DNA of 64,000 nt, from NCBI GenBank assembly GCA_947503925.1, contig CANNFQ010000003.1:1-64000 (forward strand), written 5' to 3'. Under the pieces are notes generated by a model. It saw only the letters and a program-made list of their open reading frames with translations, made no database searches and was not told where the DNA came from. The position numbers and the translations under genes are program-made. The DNA comes from an uncultured Paracoccaceae bacterium. Its GTDB lineage: Bacteria; Pseudomonadota; Alphaproteobacteria; Rhodobacterales; Rhodobacteraceae. Below are positions 59,464 to 64,000 of the stretch, one piece after another (position 1 is the first letter of the stretch; every line of letters starts with the position of its first letter).

Positions 59464-60369
59464 CTACCAGATATCGGGCCCCTTCTCGGCAAAGGCATGA
59501 ACGAGGAAATCAATGAATGCCCGCACTTTGGGCTGGGTGAACCGACCGGGCGGATAGACGGCATAAATGCCTTGTCTTTCCTCGGGCAGATCCGGGATCG
59601 CCTCTTGCACAAGGCCGTCGCGCATCGCATCGGCGTAAAGGAAACTGGGCAGATAGGCGATGCCAAGCCCGCCGACACAGGCGTTCAGCAGCGACTGCCC
59701 ATCATTCACCGTCAGCCAGCCAGCCGTGCGCACCTGGCGTTTTTCGCCTGACGGCGCTGTCAGTTTCCAAACCGCCGAATTGGCCTGATTGGAATAGTGC
59801 AGCAGCTTATGTTCATTCAGATCGTCGATTTTTTCGGGCCGGCCATATTGTTCAAAATAGGCCGGGCTCGCGATCATCCGTTTTGTGGTTTCGGTCAGCT
59901 TGCGGGCGCGCAGCGTGCTGTCTTCTAACTCGCCAATCCGCACGGCCATGTCGAAACCCTCGGAAATCAGTTCAACATAGCGGTTATTCAGCACCATGTT
60001 CACGGTGATATCGGGAAACTCACTCAGGAACTCACCTAGGACGGGCGAAAGATGATTCACACCAAAGTCAGTTGCCACGCTGATCCGCAACAGGCCCGAT
60101 GGCGCCGATTGCATTGATGTGACCAGCGCATCAGCCTCGCCCGCGTCATTCAGCACGCGGCGGGCACGATCATAATAAGCAAGCCCGATCTCTGTCGGGC
60201 TCACGCGGCGGGTTGTGCGGTTGAGCAAACGGGCACCAAGCCGCGCCTCTAGCGATGAGACATGTTTTGAAACGGCGGATTTCGAGATCCCCATCTTCTT
60301 GGCGGCGTCTGTAAATCCGCCCTGATCCACCACCGTGGCGAAGGCTTCCATTTCTGTCAGACGATCCAT
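59464..60369 (-). CDS. LysR-family transcriptional regulator
   Basis: A 301-residue LTTR of the CrgA/DsdC-like group: MDRLTEMEAFATVVDQGGFTDAAKKMGISKSAVSKHVSSLEARLGARLLNRTTRRVSPTEIG at the N-terminus, a substrate-binding-like domain with RISVATDFGVNHLSPVLGEFLSEFPDI, and the C-terminus YAVYPPGRFTQPKVRAFIDFLV, typical of that subgroup. It is followed by fadH on the same strand upstream, 204 bp away. Target unknown. Confidence 0.92.
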   Translation of the reverse strand: MDRLTEMEAFATVVDQGGFTDAAKKMGISKSAVSKHVSSLEARLGARLLNRTTRRVSPTEIGLAYYDRARRVLNDAGEADALVTSMQSAPSGLLRISVATDFGVNHLSPVLGEFLSEFPDITVNMVLNNRYVELISEGFDMAVRIGELEDSTLRARKLTETTKRMIASPAYFEQYGRPEKIDDLNEHKLLHYSNQANSAVWKLTAPSGEKRQVRTAGWLTVNDGQSLLNACVGGLGIAYLPSFLYADAMRDGLVQEAIPDLPEERQGIYAVYPPGRFTQPKVRAFIDFLVHAFAEKGPDIW

Positions 60370-60572
60370 ACGCGTTTCCCAAACTCAAACTATCCTGACG
60401 ATAGTGATGCGGGTGAAATCGGGCAGGAATGGGACCAATGCCTGACAATACCGGGGTATATCCCGATTTGGTGCAACAACGGAAACAACTGATAAGACTG
60501 CCAGAATCGCATTCTGCGCGCCTAAGTTGCCTTAATTGCAGATCAAAATTGACGTAAAGGTATGCAAACCGA

Positions 60573-62627
<2,055 letters not shown>

Positions 62628-62669
62628 TCAATGTTGACGCGCGCGTCACCCCCAAACGCAGCGTCACCG

Positions 62670-62838
62670 GCGCAACGTTCGGTGGGGTGCGCGACCGCCG
62701 TCTGATCCGCAACCACCCGAATCATACATTAACGCCTGTCTTTCATGCAAAATCATCGGTCTGCAAAGCGTCGGCGACACGTCGGCAAAACGTCGGACCC
62801 CCTGGGTACAAATCGCGGCGTTAAGACAGCGCACGGCG
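62670..62838 (+). repeat. GAATC/TTAA/3xGTCGG intergenic repeat, copy C
   Basis: Order: GCGCAACGTTCGGTGG (62670), CCGAATC (GAATC at 62719), TTAA (62729), CAAAA (62748), GTCGG at 62770, 62781 and 62792 (11-nt steps), TTAA at 62821, then CAGCGCACGG. Distances match copy B: 10, 41, 11, 11 and 29 nt between successive marks. It fills most of the 314-bp divergent gap between fadH and the desaturase, so it may overlap their promoters; the rest holds the palindrome at 62868. Confidence 0.8.
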
Positions 62839-62867
62839 CAGAGGTAAACGCCGTGTTAAGGATTGAC

Positions 62868-62893
62868 GTAAGGTGGGTTTCAACCCACCCTGC
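62868..62893. repeat. Palindrome GGTGGGTT/AACCCACC before the desaturase
   Basis: GTAA then GGTGGGTT (62872-62879), TC, AACCCACC (62882-62889). It resembles the palindrome at 8740-8765 and lies just upstream of the desaturase ribosome site (CAGGAGG, 62898-62904), so it would form in the leader mRNA. Confidence 0.65.
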
Positions 62894-62911
62894 CGGTCAG
62901 GAGGTTTGATC

Positions 62912-63895
62912 ATGGATGCCAGTTTTTCACGCCGCAAAATCCTGACCCCAACCGAGCTACGCAGCCTTTCAGAACGGTCTGACCTGCGCGGTGGGTTGCA
63001 AATGGCGAGCCATTTGGGCGCGATATGCTTTGTTGCCGTGCTGCATGCGCAGGCTATGGGCAGCGCATGGGTCTGGCTGACCGGGCTCGCCCTTGGGGTG
63101 CTGCTGAACTTTCTTTACGCCGCCCAGCATGAACTGTCCCATGCGACCGTTTTCAAAACCCGTAAACTGAACGAAATCTTCGGGCGGATCATCGGCTTCA
63201 TCCAGGTCTTTCCCCGCGATTTCGACCAGATCATGCATTTCGCCCATCATCAATATACCCAGGATTGGGAACGCGATGGCGAACTGGTGCGCGAACCCTA
63301 TACGCTGACAACCTACCTGTTGTGGCTGAGCGGGATCACCTATTGGCGCAACCGGGTCTTTGGCGTGATCCGCCGGGCGCGCGGTATCGTTGTCGAACCG
63401 TTCATCCGGATAGAGGAAGAAGAGAAAGTCATCGTTGAAAGCCGCCTGCATCTGCTGGGATATCTGCTGATCGCCTTGGTATCGATCATCACCGGATCAT
63501 GGGCCGCGCTCACATTCTGGCTGATCCCGATGGTGCTGACCAAACCGATCCATCAGTTGCAGAACACGATCGAACATCTGGGGCTGAGCCATGAAAGCGA
63601 TATTCTGGAAAACACCCGGTCCACCCGCGCTAACGCGTTGCAGAACTGGCTCTGCTGGCAGATGCCGTATCACACGGCGCATCACACATTCCCCGCCGTG
63701 CCATTCTGGAAGTTGCGCGATCTGAATAACCGGCTTGAGGCGAAGGCCGGTGCAGTCCATCGCATGGGCTGGATCGAATTCCAGATCGAGGTGATTGGCA
63801 AATTGATGGCCAAGGATGAAAGCCAATATCCGATGGATGAGGTCTGGATCATTCCGCGCAGCGGTGGGCGGGTTAGCAGGATCCCGGCGGAATGA
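62912..63895 (+). CDS. Membrane fatty-acid desaturase
   Basis: A 327-residue integral-membrane di-iron desaturase with three histidine boxes: HELSH (73-77), HFAHH (109-113) and HTAHH (254-258), plus EHLGLSH (221-227). Hydrophobic spans lie at about 35-70, 130-145 and 180-212. It introduces a double bond or hydroxyl into an acyl chain or similar lipid-like substrate. CAGGAGG precedes ATG 62912. An upstream in-frame start at 62873 would read through the palindrome and is unlikely. It is divergent from fadH. Confidence 0.9.
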   Translation: MDASFSRRKILTPTELRSLSERSDLRGGLQMASHLGAICFVAVLHAQAMGSAWVWLTGLALGVLLNFLYAAQHELSHATVFKTRKLNEIFGRIIGFIQVFPRDFDQIMHFAHHQYTQDWERDGELVREPYTLTTYLLWLSGITYWRNRVFGVIRRARGIVVEPFIRIEEEEKVIVESRLHLLGYLLIALVSIITGSWAALTFWLIPMVLTKPIHQLQNTIEHLGLSHESDILENTRSTRANALQNWLCWQMPYHTAHHTFPAVPFWKLRDLNNRLEAKAGAVHRMGWIEFQIEVIGKLMAKDESQYPMDEVWIIPRSGGRVSRIPAE

Positions 63896-63909
63896 TTGTC
63901 GCGCGATCT

Positions 63910-63969
63910 GCCCCGGACCTGATCCGGGGCCTCCGGTTTGACCACGAGGTTCCGGGTCAAGCCCGGAAC
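63910..63969. repeat. Tandem REP-like palindromes after the desaturase
   Basis: Two stems: GCCCCGGA (63910-63917) / TCCGGGGC (63923-63930) and GTTCCGGG (63949-63956) / CCCGGAAC (63962-63969). This CCCGGACCTGATCCGGGG type is widespread between genes of alphaproteobacteria. It may also stop transcription of the desaturase. Confidence 0.75.
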
Positions 63970-64000
63970 GGGTTCGCGCAATGCGGCAACTGAAAATCTA

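Overview
The window is chromosomal DNA of a marine-type alphaproteobacterium, most likely order Rhodobacterales (Roseobacter group). The inference rests on gene content and protein style: a HIG1-type twin-membrane protein next to the cobalamin adenosyltransferase, a DUF6473-like protein between etfBA and 3-hydroxybutyryl-CoA dehydrogenase, a Hint-domain secreted protein, TTT, TRAP and betaine-ABC solute receptors, and an H-NOX/GGDEF-EAL pair. Genes are dense, often overlap by 1-4 bases, and use many GTG/TTG starts. I saw no rRNA, tRNA, CRISPR array, prophage or complete insertion sequence.

Layout. 1-9.0 kb: 5' tip of tuf, a VOC protein, a CAP-domain protein without signal peptide, a Tat-exported PhoX-type phosphatase, parC, an SH3-domain protein, an SDR, and the HIG1/adenosyltransferase pair. 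9.0-13.5 kb: a MerR regulator divergent from a zinc-ribbon protein, etfBA, a DUF6473-like gene and 3-hydroxybutyryl-CoA dehydrogenase. 13.5-21.5 kb: a seven-gene minus-strand catabolic operon (cysteate sulfo-lyase-like PLP enzyme, alpha/beta hydrolase, betaine-type ABC transporter, inositol-monophosphatase-family enzyme, aconitase X) with a divergent LysR gene. 21.6-29.2 kb: a universal stress protein, the tripartite carboxylate transporter tctCBA, a ketopantoate-reductase-family enzyme and an oxalyl-CoA-synthetase-like ligase. 29.4-32.4 kb: an NO-sensing H-NOX with its c-di-GMP partner enzyme, and a TerB-like protein. 32.6-37.4 kb: D-amino-acid metabolism (D-amino-acid transaminase, dgcA, dgcN), then amtB and glnK.

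37.6-48.0 kb: a small protein with a caspase-like His/Cys pattern, penicillin-binding protein 1A, a type I secretion ABC/HlyD pair, and a run of RidA, GDPD, FemAB-like, PhhB and MscS genes. 48.0-54.9 kb: peroxiredoxin, a ferredoxin-reductase-type FAD enzyme, rsmD, a HAD phosphatase, an orphan TRAP receptor, a lamin-tail/Hint protein and map. 54.9-64 kb: matB, a coupled string (MoaB/CinA-like, GNAT, AhpD-like, OmpA-like), a LysR regulator, fadH and a fatty-acid desaturase.

The most unusual non-coding signal is a repeat of about 110-170 bp present three times (near 8.8, 32.5 and 62.7 kb). Each copy carries GAATC, TTAA, three GTCGG-type blocks phased at exactly 11 nt, and a second TTAA at fixed distances. 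It lies between unrelated genes and I cannot match it to a known element. The functional theme is scavenging of organic nitrogen, sulfur and carboxylates (betaine-like compounds, D-amino acids, ammonium, di/tricarboxylates, fatty acids), as expected of a heterotrophic marine roseobacter.
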